A stretch of DNA of 64,000 nucleotides from Pseudeuparius sepicola (lineage: Eukaryota; Arthropoda; Insecta; Coleoptera; Anthribidae), in NCBI GenBank assembly GCA_963920635.1, contig OY987298.1, positions 39,091,787 through 39,155,786 on the forward strand. The letters run 5' to 3'. How positions within the stretch are numbered: the stretch's first letter is position 1; every line of letters begins with the position of its first letter. Below the pieces are notes generated by a model. That model saw only the letters and a program-made list of their open reading frames with translations. It ran no database searches and had not been told where the DNA came from. The position numbers and the translations under genes were made by a program. Positions 1 to 11,692 of this stretch are shown in pieces.

Positions 1-224
1 TGGTGTGCCACAACAGGAAACTCACAGAAAATATACCTATCATCTTAGACAGTGACTTTGTTGAGTAAGGTCCAATAATTTAAATTGTTTTTATTTGTTA
101 GTTGGCATTTTGTAAAGACATACATTACTTTTGTGTTTATCAATATTTTTTCAATGATTCCACAGCACTCATGACCCGTATAAAGTTTCATAAAAATTCA
201 GCATTTTGAGATGGCACAGATATA

Positions 225-798
225 GTAAAACATAGGAGAGAACGCTAGAGACGCAGAGGGGAAGTAAAATAAAAAACGCGGGAATAGGCCATAAAATTGC
301 TGCCGCCACAGGCGTCGGTAATAACGGCGGTGAAAATTTTGGTAGTCAGTTGAGAAGTCTGATAAAATAAGTAATTTGAAAGCGTTATTAGTTGTCTCCT
401 CATCGCAAACCTTTATTACGTTTGCGATAATTTCCCTGGCTTGGCTATGTATGGTCTTTCCGCGGACACTGGTCATTATACAACCACTACTAACACCATA
501 AAACTCAAATTGTCTTCCTTCGCGCACGGCTATGAGGCGAAGACTAGTGTACGTGATATTTACGACCGCCAGTCGCTCTAAGAAATAATCAGCTTGGGAT
601 ACTGATTGCAGAATGAATCTTTACTGGGCTTGCTAGGCGTTGCCGGATCGCAAAAAACCTGTACAATTCTGGTGCACTAGCGTAATGGCTTTGGTTTATT
701 ATATTTCCTAAAGAGAATTAATTATATTTGGAAGTTTGGCAACATTCGAAATTTTTTACTCTCATTCTTGAGGCTCGTATTCTCTGGTAAGGTGGACT
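225..798 (-). mobile_element. Tc1/mariner-like insert inside repeat A
   Basis: Repeat A is uninterrupted at this point in the 40735-41402 copy, so this block is an insertion. Its left end (AGTAAAACATAGG after TATA) and the reverse complement of its right end (AGTCCACCTTACC) are imperfect terminal inverted repeats, and TA flanks both sides, as in Tc1/mariner insertions. It carries a transposase N-terminal fragment on the minus strand. About 570 bp is far too short for an autonomous copy. Superfamily assignment rests on the TA site only. Confidence 0.5.
370..476 (-). pseudogene. Transposase N-terminal fragment (HSQAREIIANV type), copy 1
   Basis: From the ATG at 476 (minus) the frame reads a short basic leader and then KTIHSQAREIIANVIKVCDEE. 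The core HSQAREIIANV is shared exactly with a second fragment at 4970-5038 (+). This kind of N-terminal region precedes helix-turn-helix and DDE domains in some insect DNA transposons (from general knowledge, not checked here). The frame stays open past the fragment, but similarity to a transposase is lost, so I call it a truncated pseudogene. Confidence 0.5.
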
Positions 799-1217
799 AT
801 AAGAACATTCTGTATATTTTGAATTGGACCTTTGCACACCAACACCCTGAATGGTCCTATTTACCATTTAACTGTTTTGAGGGGATTCCATGGCACACTT
901 GACTTTGCAGGTGCCTTTAAAATTCCTATTTTGCTCAACTTTGACACCCTACAGAATAGAACTTCCTGTATATTTTTTAATCAAATTTTGTATATAGGGG
1001 TTTTTGGGTGTTTTGATTAACGCTGTGGGGTCAGATTTTAAATAAAAAAATCGCTAAATGGTTTTTGTGAGAATCGGGGTATAAAAAAAATCATAGCCGT
1101 CCCTGGATTTGCATTTTGACAAAAGTAAAAACGTCAAAAGAAGCGTTTTTTGAAGACCTTTGGAACAAAAAAAGGTTTTTTTTATCGATTTGTATACACT
1201 TAAAAGTAGACACCCTG

Positions 1218-2264
1218 TATATACGTATATCGTATATTTACAAAAATGGCATGAAATGGCATGGTCCGATAGAATTTTTTTCAACGGATTATCCGAGGGA
1301 TTATCCTTTACCTGCTGTCACAAAAACATCCCCCTTTATTTTCAATTTGTGTTGTTATTTCAAAATTGCCGATTTTAAAACATTCACGACATGAGAAGCG
1401 TCTCGAACGAAACAATTAGAATTTTAATTGCGATAATAATTAAAAATTGTTTACCGATCATCCAACCTATTCTGTGGAACGTTCGTTTCTCCGACAAATT
1501 TCCTATACTTAAATTATTATAAGCACTCTCATAAGTATTCTCTTTTAAAACAGACTTCATTTTCCTGAAATTACTGCACTAACTTATTCCATTGATTTTT
1601 AGAAGACCTTTCCCTGAATAATTTATATTCTCCTCTACTTTGCTAATTTTCTACTGTTATAAACAGCCTTCCATTCTATAAAAAGATATCCGTTTGTGGA
1701 AATTAAAATACAGGACATTTAAAATTCAATTAGACATCTCAAAAACCCTTAATTATTAGAAAATTGTCCGTGCTGTATGTTGATTAAAAACGAATACTTA
1801 TCTACTCATTTACATTTATCAAGCTTTAAATTTCCTTGGGTCGTATGTTTCTATCGAGTTTGTTTGCACCCGAATGCTGTGCATACAGTAAAGTTGAGAG
1901 AACGTTTATTTTTGAAGTTGAGAGCGGGGTTGAGAGACATTCAAATATTCTTGTATTCCAGATGTACCAATTTGCCTAATTATCCGTGCAACACAAGGGT
2001 ATCAAGGATATGTATGGTCGTAAATTATAGTCCGTTTTTCACGTTATCGCAAATTTCCTGTACGTTTCTAAGTGATTGACGTAAACGCCTAGTGCCCTGC
2101 TTCCCTGTCTAGTCCGTATAAGGTAGTCGCCGCCAACCTTGTTTGAGAGTATTAATATACCTTGAACGCGGTCCTTGAAAGAGAAGAGGTAAGTGAATTA
2201 CAAGAAAAAATAATAATCAGCGCCTTACACACACATGTACCCGACCGAATGCGATGGTTTATTA
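1218..2264. other. AT-rich unassigned interval
   Basis: No convincing coding sequence, RNA gene or repeat boundary is seen. Short open frames here lack codon bias and recognisable motifs. Confidence 0.5.
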
Positions 2265-2620
2265 TAATCACTAACGCAAACCAGTTTGTTGGGCCCTCGG
2301 CCCGACCGATTTAAACCGATGCCGATCTGGCTAGTGGAAGGAACTAATTGCCGGCCATTTTTCCGAGTTATTATTTGCCGATTGTTTCGGGAAATAAAAG
2401 CAATACGACCGCGTCGGCGATATAAACCTCGCCGAGGGGATAAAAACATGATTTTTACGGAGATCTAGTAGTCCATGAACCGTATGACCTGCCGCGATCT
2501 GCCTCGTATCTCTCCTCGGTCGTGCAGTTGTTTCTCCGAGGCTCGCTTGATTTATTCGAAAAACCAGTTCTCGCAGCCGACGCTTAAAGGGTTATTAGAT
2601 GTTTTATTTTCTGTGCTGTA
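2265..2620. other. GC-richer non-repeat island
   Basis: This block is clearly richer in GC and CpG than its surroundings (GGGCCCTCGGCCCGACC, GACCGCGTCGGCGA and similar) and shows no match to other parts of the window. It lies upstream of the SoxC exon. A conserved regulatory element is a reasonable but untested reading. Open frames on both strands look like by-products of the composition. Confidence 0.3.
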
Positions 2621-3488
2621 CTGAGCGCGCACGGATTTCGATGTGGACGGCATAGGAGTTGGCTCAAACGTCCATTAAGATAACGATGTTGCTCGTCTAT
2701 CGCCAATTATTTAATCTTGACACTGGCTTCGCTTCGCAACGTGTATACAGCTCGCCTCGCCGAAGTTTATCTGATCAATAAAAGTGTAGGTACATTTTTT
2801 CCCTGGCGTTACAAATTATGTTGTACAAACACCGCTAAAAACTGTTATGGGCAATAAATCTAAACGCAGCTTTCACGTTGATATTGTCGACGCTTAGTCA
2901 ATTTTATGAACATTGTTAAGTGGTGTTCGTTGCCATTTGACATTCTAAATGAGGAAACGTAGTATTTAAATATCAGCAAATTGAAAACAATTATTGCGAA
3001 ACTAATAAACTTTAGCAATTTTGTGCAATTTTACGTTACAAGGTACAGGTCAGATTTGTTGTTGTTGAGGAATACAGGTTTTTGCGAGCTAATTTAATTT
3101 TTGTACTATACCTACTTTTTGGCAAATTTTTAGCAAATTCCCATTTCTATATAGGTGAAATTTGAAGAAAATAAAAAATATATTTTTTCTGTACATAATA
3201 CATACAATCTGTTCCAAACTACTTGAGATGCTTCAGTTCCTCACAGTCTAAACATGAAAGAGTAGTCAGTGCCGGAGTGCATAGTAAGTAACAAAAAAAA
3301 GGTGACAAATCTAACAATATGGTTTTAAATCGTGGATGGTTAAACTGTGAAAAACTGAAGAGGAATCTCTCAGATGTACCGAGTGCATCTACTGATATAT
3401 ACTATTAATATATTTCAAATAATTATTAAGGTTTCTTGTCCTGCCAGCATTTGCTCGAGATATTTCGAGTGTTTCAACGCAACCTATA
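2621..3488. other. AT-rich unassigned interval
   Basis: Nothing recognisable is seen in this interval; it ends at the target duplication of the hairpin insertion at 3496. Confidence 0.4.
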
Positions 3489-3495
3489 CTACTGG

Positions 3496-3529
3496 CACAG
3501 ACCTATATACGAAGCTATATAGGTCTGTG
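3496..3529 (+). mobile_element. 34-bp micro-hairpin insertion, copy 1
   Basis: The arms CACAGACCTATATA and TATATAGGTCTGTG are perfect inverses around a 6-nt centre (CGAAGC). The hairpin is flanked by a perfect 7-bp direct repeat, CTACTGG (3489-3495 and 3530-3536), as expected of a transposition target duplication. It equals the reverse complement of the 40-bp hairpin at 45113-45152 with six central bases missing. No room exists for any coding function. It may be an extreme deletion derivative of a MITE. Confidence 0.8.
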
Positions 3530-3949
3530 CTACTGGTTATTACAGAATATACACAAAATTTGTAAACGTAGATAGACTTGTGAAGTTATGATCCTGCTGG
3601 TGGTATACAATTAGGCAACGCAGCTGATGGGAAAATCAAAATGTATTAACATATAATAAGCGCGTCAACCTATCAAATTAGAGTCTACATGATTTTTTGA
3701 TTATCGGACATGTTAAACAGTTGCTGCTAAAACATGCAAGACAATTTGTATTTATTGTTCTTCATCAATATGATAGTTATCGATGCTCTAAATAACTCTA
3801 TTCGTTTATATATACTGACTGACAAACATTCAACTGTCTAACAGCAGCAAAAGCCAAGCAGATCCTATCTCTGTTCATTATCTATTCCATATTGGTATTC
3901 CTTTTTTTACTACGGTGTCACGTTCTGAATGTAGTTTTGCCATATTTAC

Positions 3950-4410
3950 GTCCAACGCGCCAAATCGAGCGTGGCGTGGGTTGACGGCCTGCCATTTAAC
4001 GCAAAACAATATACATATGTCTATAACGGCTAAATCTTTTAATTCCCAACTGCAAACTAATTAGTTCGCGTATGCAAAACCCATCATATCTCAATAGCAA
4101 ACCCGTTCCGCTCGGTAATTAATCATGTTGAAATCTAGAGATCCGATTATATCCAAGAAGAAATGTTAATAATATGAGCAAATTACCTGCTTCGGCAAAT
4201 ACGCTTAATTAATAACTGAAGGTTAGAGGCATTCGCAGGAACGTAATGAAACACACGGAGTCGGGAGCTGTAGTTTCCACTTTCGATTTCGAATTAATAG
4301 ATATGTAATCTTCCACGCAACTCTGCGCATTTGTTACGAAGCTTTCCGCGGTTTTATGCTTTTGTAATTAACTACACGATTAGGCAGGGGCTCATCCTTT
4401 TATTAAACAT
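3950..4410. other. Possible regulatory non-repeat block
   Basis: Non-repeat sequence with clustered AT-hook/homeodomain-type words (GGTAATTAATCATG, CTTAATTAATAACTG, GTAATTAACTACACG) and an octamer-like TATGCAAA at 4071-4078. No coding sequence is seen. Its role is inference from motif density and its position upstream of SoxC. Confidence 0.25.
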
Positions 4411-4969
4411 CAAACTTAGAAGATAGGTATAGAAGTATCCTATAGCCACACGAGCTGCTTGATTAGTTTTTGCTGGGCGAAGACACACTTCATCAAGTAT
4501 AGTCCAAAGCACGAAAGAAAACGTTTCTAAAAAATGCGGGCAGAGTTGCGAAATTTCCTATACGAGTAGTCGTTATTTATTGGCGAATACAAGTTTTATC
4601 ATATTGAAGCCGAATTTCTGAACTCTGTTATACCGAAAAAATAAAGCTCGCATCACGGGACCACTTGCCCATTTTTGTTTATCATTTATTTTTAACGCGG
4701 TGTGATAAAACACCTATTATATTTTTTTCAACATCGTCGCGTCTACCATCGCCTTTGAAATGCGGCAACACGGCACTTCTACCAAGTAGTCGGCTGACAA
4801 AAGCAGTTAGCCAACGCGTTTTGTGCCTGTTTCTATAGCACGGAAAGTTAACTGCGTATATATTTGGTCTACCACACAGACCTCATTTTTTAGGCCGCTG
4901 GCAAGTTTTTTTCCGCCGGCTCAAAGAGCTCATTGGGGTTTCGTATGTTCGGGAGTTAACGTGTGCAAA

Positions 4970-5038
4970 ATGAGTAAACAGGGAAGAACGTTGCATTCTC
5001 AAGCACGAGAAATAATTGCCAATGTTAAAAGGGTTTGC
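4970..5038 (+). pseudogene. Transposase N-terminal fragment (HSQAREIIANV type), copy 2
   Basis: ATG at 4970 opens MSKQGRTLHSQAREIIANVK and similarity to the copy at 370-476 stops after the VC dipeptide. A stop follows within a few codons. Terminal repeats of the parent transposon could not be delimited, so only the coding scrap is annotated. Confidence 0.5.
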
Positions 5039-5199
5039 CTTCCTCCATAGTCTAAGGCCTAAGGCATCACCGTTAAGAATAATATTAACAATAAATTAAA
5101 TAACAATTATATGAAAATTAAGTCAGTGAGTTACACAAAATTGAGCTACGCCCCTGAACTGTGACTAATTCTATAATATTTGCGAGTTCTTCCCCTTTA

Positions 5200-5660
5200 C
5201 GTCGCACGCATTCTTCCGTAAGGAGGACTATACCCACTATTCCAGTCCCCCAGTAGTGCCGCAGCTCCCGGCGACACTATTTCGTTAAATATATGGATGG
5301 AAATTCAATCCCTTTTGCTGCTCCTAAATTGATTTGTCGTGTGTGGGACGCCCCGGGTCAACCTCAAACACCAAATCGAGAACCCTGTCAAGTCGGGGAC
5401 TTAACCAAATCTTAATAACAGCCGCTGTTGTCGTCCAAACAATTGGAAGATAATTACCGGCCGGCGTCCGTATACGATGTTCTCGCCACGGTGCGTTAGC
5501 GCGTTGCGAAGGTGTTGCGAAAGCTCTTAATTGGAACCGACGATGATCCCAGCGGCAACACGCACGACGGCCGCTGCCTTGGCCTAATTTGATAATCATG
5601 CCGGCCAGGCACGCACCACCGGACATCTGTGTGTGTAAGCGGAATCGGCAACGCCGCGCA
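5200..5660. other. GC-richer non-repeat island
   Basis: CpG-containing unique sequence (GCAGCTCCCGGCGACACTATT, CCGGCCGGCGTCCG and similar) in AT-rich surroundings. Open frames exist on both strands but show no protein motif. Candidate regulatory or ancestral sequence of the SoxC locus. Confidence 0.25.
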
Positions 5661-5993
5661 TTAATTGGATCATGCCGTGCCGGGAGTGGTGTTAGTTGTG
5701 GTTAGTTGGGTGGATAGAAGAAAAAAAAACGAAGAACCATCAAACCAGGGAAAAATCACTTCTTAGATCGAAGTAATGCCAGAAAGGAAATGGCATTATT
5801 GTGCTCTTTTGCGTATGCATAATGGTACTCGGTTAGTAAACTCTGCATTGAAGATTTATGTCCTCTTTACTATTGCTCTTGAAATAGGTATGTCTTGTAG
5901 CCTAGCCAGCGCTGCGCAATGCCTGAAAAGAAAAGTTAAGCTTATAAAGGCTGCAAGAAATAGGCAGCTTAATACTGGCTACGGACACGCGGA

Positions 5994-7040
5994 CAGAGGC
6001 GGATCCAGGCAAATCTAAACGGGGGGCGGCGTAGTAAAAAATTTTCCTGAGGGGCCGGGGTAAGGAAAATTGTTAGAATATAATTTGTATTTTTGTGAAA
6101 AATAAAATAATTTATTTCCCTAAAAAAAAAAAACAAAAAAAAATGTTTACCCAAACAAAATAAAAAACAAACTTGAATAATAAACATAACAGAACAAAAT
6201 CCCAAAAAGAAACAATAATTCTTTACATTTAAAAAAAATGTGCTTATCACAAAATAAAATCATATTTTCTCTTCTTTCGCGCAAACTGATATTTTCTTCA
6301 TTACGGTGTATATTTAATAGGGCTAAATTACTTAATCTGTCTTGGACCATATTGGAACATAACCAAGTTTTATTTCTTTTATAAGTGAAGAAATAAATCT
6401 ATTTCCGCAGATAGGTACATTGCTTATAGGGAAAGTGGCAAGTATGCTCAAAAATTTTCTTGCCGTTGTCGCGATGCGACTTCATACTGGTGTTGCCAGA
6501 ACAAGCTTTATTGAGAAACTGAGGAAAATATACTAAAAACGCTCTTTAATTGTATACTAGATATACAATTCCCTAAAAAGCGGCCATGTTGATATTATTG
6601 ATATAATTTACCTTTGCATTATTGATATAGTTGACGGACGGAAGGGCCGTAATCAACAGAATTTACATTTTATACACACGAATCCTAAATTTAAATAGAT
6701 AGAAATTAACATTAAACTCTGTTCTTTGAAGCATAGAAAAAAGGCTACAGTTATATAGTTAGTTTCTGTGTTTGAAGTTAGGTTAGAGCCACAGACACAA
6801 GATCGAATATCAAAGTTAAAGTTAGGCATCTGTCACAAGTTCTGACATTTCTGCCGGACATGCTAAATACGTCCCTGCGTAGGCGCCCAAAACATTGCTG
6901 CCAACCTTGTATTACCAAATTAAGAAATGTCATTTCTAGTGTACAATTAAAGAGCGTTTACCTAATAATACTCCGGTTGTAATAATGGTTGTAGAAAAAG
7001 GGGGGCGGGGGGGCGACCGCCCCCACTGTATCCACCATTG
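5994..7040 (+). mobile_element. Non-autonomous hAT element
   Basis: The left end CAGAGGCGGATCCAGG and the reverse complement of the right end CAATGGTGGATACAG are imperfect hAT-type termini (family signature CAGNGGCGGATCCAG). A perfect 8-bp target duplication, CACGCGGA, lies at 5986-5993 and 7041-7048, the size typical of hAT insertions. The 1047-bp body has no transposase and contains a further inverted-repeat block at 6537-6959. Poly-C/poly-G runs next to both ends are usual in such elements. Confidence 0.85.
6537..6959. repeat. Inverted-repeat block inside the hAT element
   Basis: AAACGCTCTTTAATTGTA at 6537 is repeated in inverted form ending at 6959, with similarity running on to ACTAG. 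It may be a nested MITE or part of the hAT body. I could not find a clear target duplication. Confidence 0.5.
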
Positions 7041-7048
7041 CACGCGGA

Positions 7049-8035
7049 ATAAGTATGAGAAACAAAAATGTGGCAAGAATCATTCTCTCATTCTCATCAT
7101 ATATATGTATGCAGCTTTTCTATGCAGTTAAGTACAATGATTGTTCAATGTTCATCTACAATGCAGTAGATGCGATGTTTACTATATTGTTATATTATTT
7201 CAGTAATTCATATAGTATCTATTTACTCCTCACAATATATTTTTTTAAATTTTATTATTTATAAATTGACTACGTATTAATTATATTATAAATTTGAGCA
7301 CACGGTGATAATATGCCTGCAAAACAGACAGCTGAGACATGGCCATTAAAAACTTGGACTTTGGAAATTGGCAGCTGCTGCTTCATCTCGGGCCAATTCA
7401 AAAACATATTTAAAAATGTACCTATGCTAATGTTACTCATGCCATCCGAACAACCGGTAACTCTACTAAAGGTGTCGTCTGGCATACACTGCGTAATAAG
7501 AAATCAAATAAATGTAAGAGAGTACATGGTGTAATAAAAATATAATCGCAATAAGAAATAAAAAATCAAAAAGATAGATATTAAGGTCATCTTTATACTT
7601 ACTTGGTTTCTTATTATGGCTATATTCTTACTCATTGTTCGTCAGAAAACACAGTATGTAAAGGTGAGGAAGTTGGTATCAATAGGTTATTATTTTTGAT
7701 GCCAGAGGGGCAGTCATGTGTGGATTTATAACCCTGAATCTTTTTTCTTTTTTCTGCAATATTAATTCTACTACGTATATAAAGGCTCCAGGATCTAGGC
7801 ATTAAAAAGCTTTCTTCCCTTATGGATATTCTAAGCGTACCTAAAAGCGTGTTGTGAACTGTTGTGAAGGCTCTAGGCTTACATTGAAATTTATACAAAA
7901 CACTGTCATCATGTAGGCACCTTCCCGACTGTTTCATTTTCTATTCGGTAATCCGAGGCCCCGCACTTTCGTTTTTGTATTAGTTAACTGCGCTCATTTG
8001 TAATCGAACGGCCGAAAAACAAGCAGTTAGCCTGT
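7049..8035. other. AT-rich unassigned interval
   Basis: A minus-strand open frame at 7632-7937 (101 codons, Arg/Lys-rich) and open frames near 7270-7534 on both strands are the only candidates. None has a recognisable domain or splice context, and I do not call them genes. Confidence 0.4.
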
Positions 8036-8660
8036 GAGGCGGTCATTTATCCCCGTTGTCTCGGGTTTCTTTGAATCCGGCGACAACAAACGACGCCATT
8101 TGTAAAATTAATGAAGCGCCAGTATGGCACCGGGCCGGAACCGGGGGCCCCGACTGGCTCGGCAGCCTTCGATCGCATGTGAAAAATAACCGGGGCGCAC
8201 AAGCCGCTTGTCTACAGGGCGAATCTGACGTACAGTCTAAAATTTTAGTCTCTTTAGACTAAAGTCTAATAAAGGCGCAGTTTCCAAATTTCCAATATCG
8301 CAATCCTCATCCGTCTTCCAAACGGGGCATATAGTCGTCTTTGAACACATACACCTCCTATGTTATATTGTCAATGAGTCTTTAAACAGTGGAACTACCT
8401 TTCAAGTAGACAGGACGCCATCGGGCGAGAAATACCGCCCGACGCGCAAAGCTAAATATTGAATTGAAACGCACCAAACCAAACACATTACAAGAAGGTT
8501 TTCCTGGCGCCGAGCGCTAGGTTCGACGGTGGCGCCGCGCACGTGATCCGAATGACATAAATACAGCCGCCCGGCTTCAGCTGTTTCGATTTGCTGCGAT
8601 GTAGGACGGCACGGAGACCGATGTTAGTTGGTAGGGTTGGCGAACGCCGCGGAGAGTCGA
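8036..8660. promoter_or_regulatory. GC-rich non-repeat island with promoter-like features
   Basis: Two CpG-rich stretches (8040-8230 and 8500-8660) flank an AT-rich spacer. The first has GTTGTC/GACAACAAA words, which resemble Sox sites, and a TCF-like CTTTGAA. The second has an E-box (CACGTG near 8539) followed by a TATA-like CATAAATA (about 8558) and a TTCAGC initiator-like word about 25 nt later. This is motif reading only. It could be a promoter or enhancer of the SoxC gene, and no exon could be confirmed. Confidence 0.3.
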
Positions 8661-9009
8661 TTAAACAAAGATTTGGCCGGAAAGTTTTAATAAAAACGAG
8701 ATTGTAGTCGACAGAGTCTTAAAAACACCAATATCGAAAAAATACATAACGTTTTCATTATTTTATTTGTAATATAAACTTTAAGTTGATTTATTTTTAA
8801 TTTTATGTTTTATTTTCGCATACCATTTAAAAAAATCTTTAAAGATAAATAAGTACAATACAGCAATATCGGTCGATCGAACTAACATAGTGGTGGCTCA
8901 TTTCGTTACTATCCAGGTTTTAACCGCAAGTAGTGGCTAAACATTTCAGTCCTCGACATTTGGTAGTCAACGTGTTTATGCTAAATTGACGTTATTTTTG
9001 TGAATTATA

Positions 9010-9796
9010 CAGTGTCTGCCATAAATATTGCCAGCAATGGAAAGATGCATCTTTCTTTTATTTCTGAAAAATATTATTCGTGATAAATCCTTGTTTCTTC
9101 TAAAACTCAAAATGCACTTATAAAAATTTGAAAATATACTTTCCTATACTAGGGTGGTTCAAAAATATAAAATTTGCTCAAGAGTAAATTGCCCTTATTT
9201 TGCAAAATAGGGGCAAAAGTTATGTAAGAAAGTTGTTTACAATAAAACGTTATTTCAAATATCAAATCACAGCCGTCTATCATGATTGTTTAAGTTTTGG
9301 GTTTTTCACGAACACCCAGTACCTACGTATTTTTATTATTTCTTCTATTTTTAACTTAAAATCACCTACTTGAATTGTTGCTGGCGTTCGAAATCTTTAG
9401 TATTAAAATTTGTTTAATGGCCACAAAAAAAATATTTTTTTATTGGAGAAAGTTCTCTATTAATGAGTGAACTTAATCAAATTTGCCAGTAAATTATTAT
9501 GTTCGCCAACCTTAAGTTGCATTATTAAGCTTTTTGCAACGTTTATGAATGACCCAAAAAGATAAAAACATTTTTTCACGGTAGGCCGCTGTGAGATGGT
9601 ATTTGGAACAACGTTTTACTTCAAAACAAGTTTCTTAAATAACTTTTGCCCCTATTTTGAAAAATGAGGGCATTTTACTCCTATGAGCAAGTTCTATATT
9701 TCTGCACCTCTCTCGTATATGCGGAACCAGTACCTACATTTTGAGTTTTAGAAGAAGCGGAAACATTTATCATGAATATATTTATGGCGGACACTG
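9010..9796. mobile_element. Long-TIR Tc1/mariner-type MITE
   Basis: The 787-bp element starts CAGTGTCTGCCATAAATAT and ends with the inverse of CAGTGTCCGCCATAAATAT. The arms stay complementary for some 250 bp on each side, including an AAAATAGGGGCAAAAGTTAT block on one arm matched on the other. The dinucleotide TA flanks it at 9008-9009 and 9797-9798, the Tc1/mariner target. No open frame of significance lies in the centre. Confidence 0.85.
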
Positions 9797-10189
9797 TAGA
9801 AACTTTGTAAGGTATATATGAATTTATGTATTGAAATAAATACATATTTTGTTAATTAATAAGCTCATTCTTATCACGTACCTATTTCAGTATAATTCAA
9901 TTTATTAGCAGTTTCCCTAACCGAGATATGAAAACGGCCTCACATTTAGCCGATGTCCAGGTACGGTTTAGCTACGCTACTGAGAATATATTATATAAAA
10001 GCTCGGCGTTTGCTACTTCCTTGAAACGCAAAGTAGAAGAGGGGGGCATTAGTTGGTAGAATAATATAAGTGACTCAATACTAAAAGGAACATAATATTT
10101 CGTACGAAATAATATTTTTAATTAATACTCGGTTGCCGCTATGACTAGTTTTCTCCGCGTAGTTGAAACAAACTCTCTTATCTCCTCGG

Positions 10190-10520
10190 TGTCGTGACGC
10201 AGTTGCTGCCGCCATGTTGTTTTTTTCGACGCCTCATTAAAATTACAAACGGCATCGGGGCCTGCGCGCCGTCGCCAGATCCTCCGCAGATAAAATTAAA
10301 ACGTCAGAATAAATTAGCGTCCGACGCGACGATGCGATCTAGCGTTTTGCCCCGTCGATGCGGAATTTATTATCTCCGTACACAGTGTAAAAACCGATTT
10401 TTATGCCGCAACCGGCCGCTTAACAATACTAGATTACGCGATAATCGTTGTCATAACAATCTTGGGCGTCCCGCAGATCTTTCACGGGCTCATAATATCA
10501 GTTTTAAATTTCTGTTTTGC
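10190..10520. other. GC-richer non-repeat island
   Basis: Unique CpG-containing DNA (GGCATCGGGGCCTGCGCGCCG and similar). A 111-codon open frame on the plus strand is explained by composition and has no family signature. It is a candidate regulatory block upstream of SoxC. Confidence 0.25.
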
Positions 10521-10827
10521 CGTGTTTGAGATCTCATCTTACATTGACAACATTAGGTAAAATACCGACTATAACACAATATTCTAGCCCGCGACAAATT
10601 CATCCATTCAAGTCTTACTTGGCCGCCTCGCAAACAAAATCCCAATCATCAAACACTTGTGTGAAAAGCCTCGACCCGCTGTTTATGTTTAAACAAGTCC
10701 GGGGTAGAAAAAGTGGGTTCACACACATGTGTTCTATTTCCTCCTGCTTGTTTACACTTCGTGCGTAATCAACAGGGAGTGGATCAATAAACAGTCTGAA
10801 AGGGAAAAGTATTACATGCACTACAAA

Positions 10828-10865
10828 CTCCGTTAATTGAGCATTAGTTTTCGATTAATGAGGCA
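10828..10865. promoter_or_regulatory. Cluster of homeodomain-type sites
   Basis: Within 40 bp there are TTAATTGA, CATTAG and GATTAATGA, three TAAT/ATTA cores in regular spacing, in a non-repeat stretch. This resembles homeodomain binding clusters in insect enhancers. The function is inferred. Confidence 0.3.
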
Positions 10866-11316
10866 ATCGCATCGACGTAAATTTTGATTAAGACCCCGAG
10901 CCATTGCAAAACTTCGTTCGGATTTAAATCGATCTATCTGACGCACTGGCCACCAAGATGCGATAAATCATTTACAGGGTAATGAGCTTTTCATGCTACC
11001 TCTCCGCTATCGCGATCGTGGAAATTGGGTTAGTTCAACAATAATTTGTTTCTATGGGTAACCAAAGATCATCATCAGATTTCGTGTTTTTTGCACAACC
11101 GCGCATATTTTCGATATTTGACACACGTCGCGAGAAAAATGAAACCTATAGTACAGTCAGTGTAGATTACATATTATTTATATGTGAAGTTATAATTTAA
11201 TTCTCTGGGGATGACTTATATTATGCACCAAAACATAGAAAGGGAGAATTTTTCCGAATAATATTCTAAAGAGGTATCCTCTCTGAAATAACCAGAAATT
11301 AATTAAAAACTAATTG

Positions 11317-11692
11317 CGTTGACTGAGATATTATTAAAGACTGCTCACGGCTGTCACGTCTGACACATTTTTGGCTCACAGCTCACCATGCGCTTTCCGG
11401 AGATAAAATACAATACAGAATACATTGTTAGTCATCAGAGCCATCTGTTTTCCAGGATATAAAGCTATAGCCGTTGACTAATATATTATTAAAGACTGCT
11501 CACGGCTGTCATGTCTGACACATTTTTGGCTCACCATGCGCTTGCCGGAGATAAAATACAATGCAGAATACATTGTTAGCCATCAGAGCCATCTGTTTTC
11601 CAGGACATAAAACTATAGCCGTGAGAAGTCTTTATAAATACGTCAGTCAACGCTATAGCCGTGAGAAGTCTTTATAAATACGTCAGTCAACG
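11317..11692 (+). mobile_element. 7-bp-TSD MITE, outer copy (contains a second copy)
   Basis: The ends are CGTTGACTGA... and the inverse of CGTTGACTGACGTATTTA. The flanking 7-bp direct repeat CTAATTG is perfect (11310-11316 and 11693-11699). Removing the inner copy (11472-11652) and one CTATAGC repeat restores an element of about 188 bp that aligns with the copies at 11472 and 40859. The interior carries CACCATGCGCTTTCCGGAG and CTATAGCCGTGAGAAGTC as family words. Confidence 0.9.
11472..11652 (+). mobile_element. 7-bp-TSD MITE, inner copy inserted in its own family
   Basis: A 181-bp copy from CGTTGACTAAT to the inverse terminus ...CAGTCAACG. It interrupts the outer copy and is flanked by a perfect 7-bp duplication of outer-copy sequence, CTATAGC (11465-11471 and 11653-11659). 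Inner and outer copies are closely similar, differing by scattered substitutions and one short indel, so the insertion occurred within the activity period of the family. Confidence 0.9.

Larger units (their letters stand above)
1..1217 (+). repeat. Repeat family A, copy 1 (interrupted by a Tc1-like insert)
   Basis: Bases 1-224 and about 799-1217 match two other places in the window. The start (GTGCCACAACAGGAAAC...) recurs at 40735 and, inverted, at about 33180-33345. The later part (ACACCCTGAATGGTCC..., then TGTTTTGAGGGGATTCC...) recurs at about 33480-33720 and 40735-41402. The right end is GACACCCTG followed by TA at 1218-1219, a terminus used by many repeats here. No protein of its own is visible. 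The copy may begin left of the window. Confidence 0.75.

Noticed and set aside
7632..7937. 101-codon Arg/Lys-rich minus-strand frame, considered as a transposase piece
   Set aside because: No motif of any transposase or host family recognised, no repeats of it in the window.
10194..10529. 111-codon open frame on the plus strand
   Set aside because: Lies in a GC-richer block where stops are rare; no motif, odd composition, no splice context.
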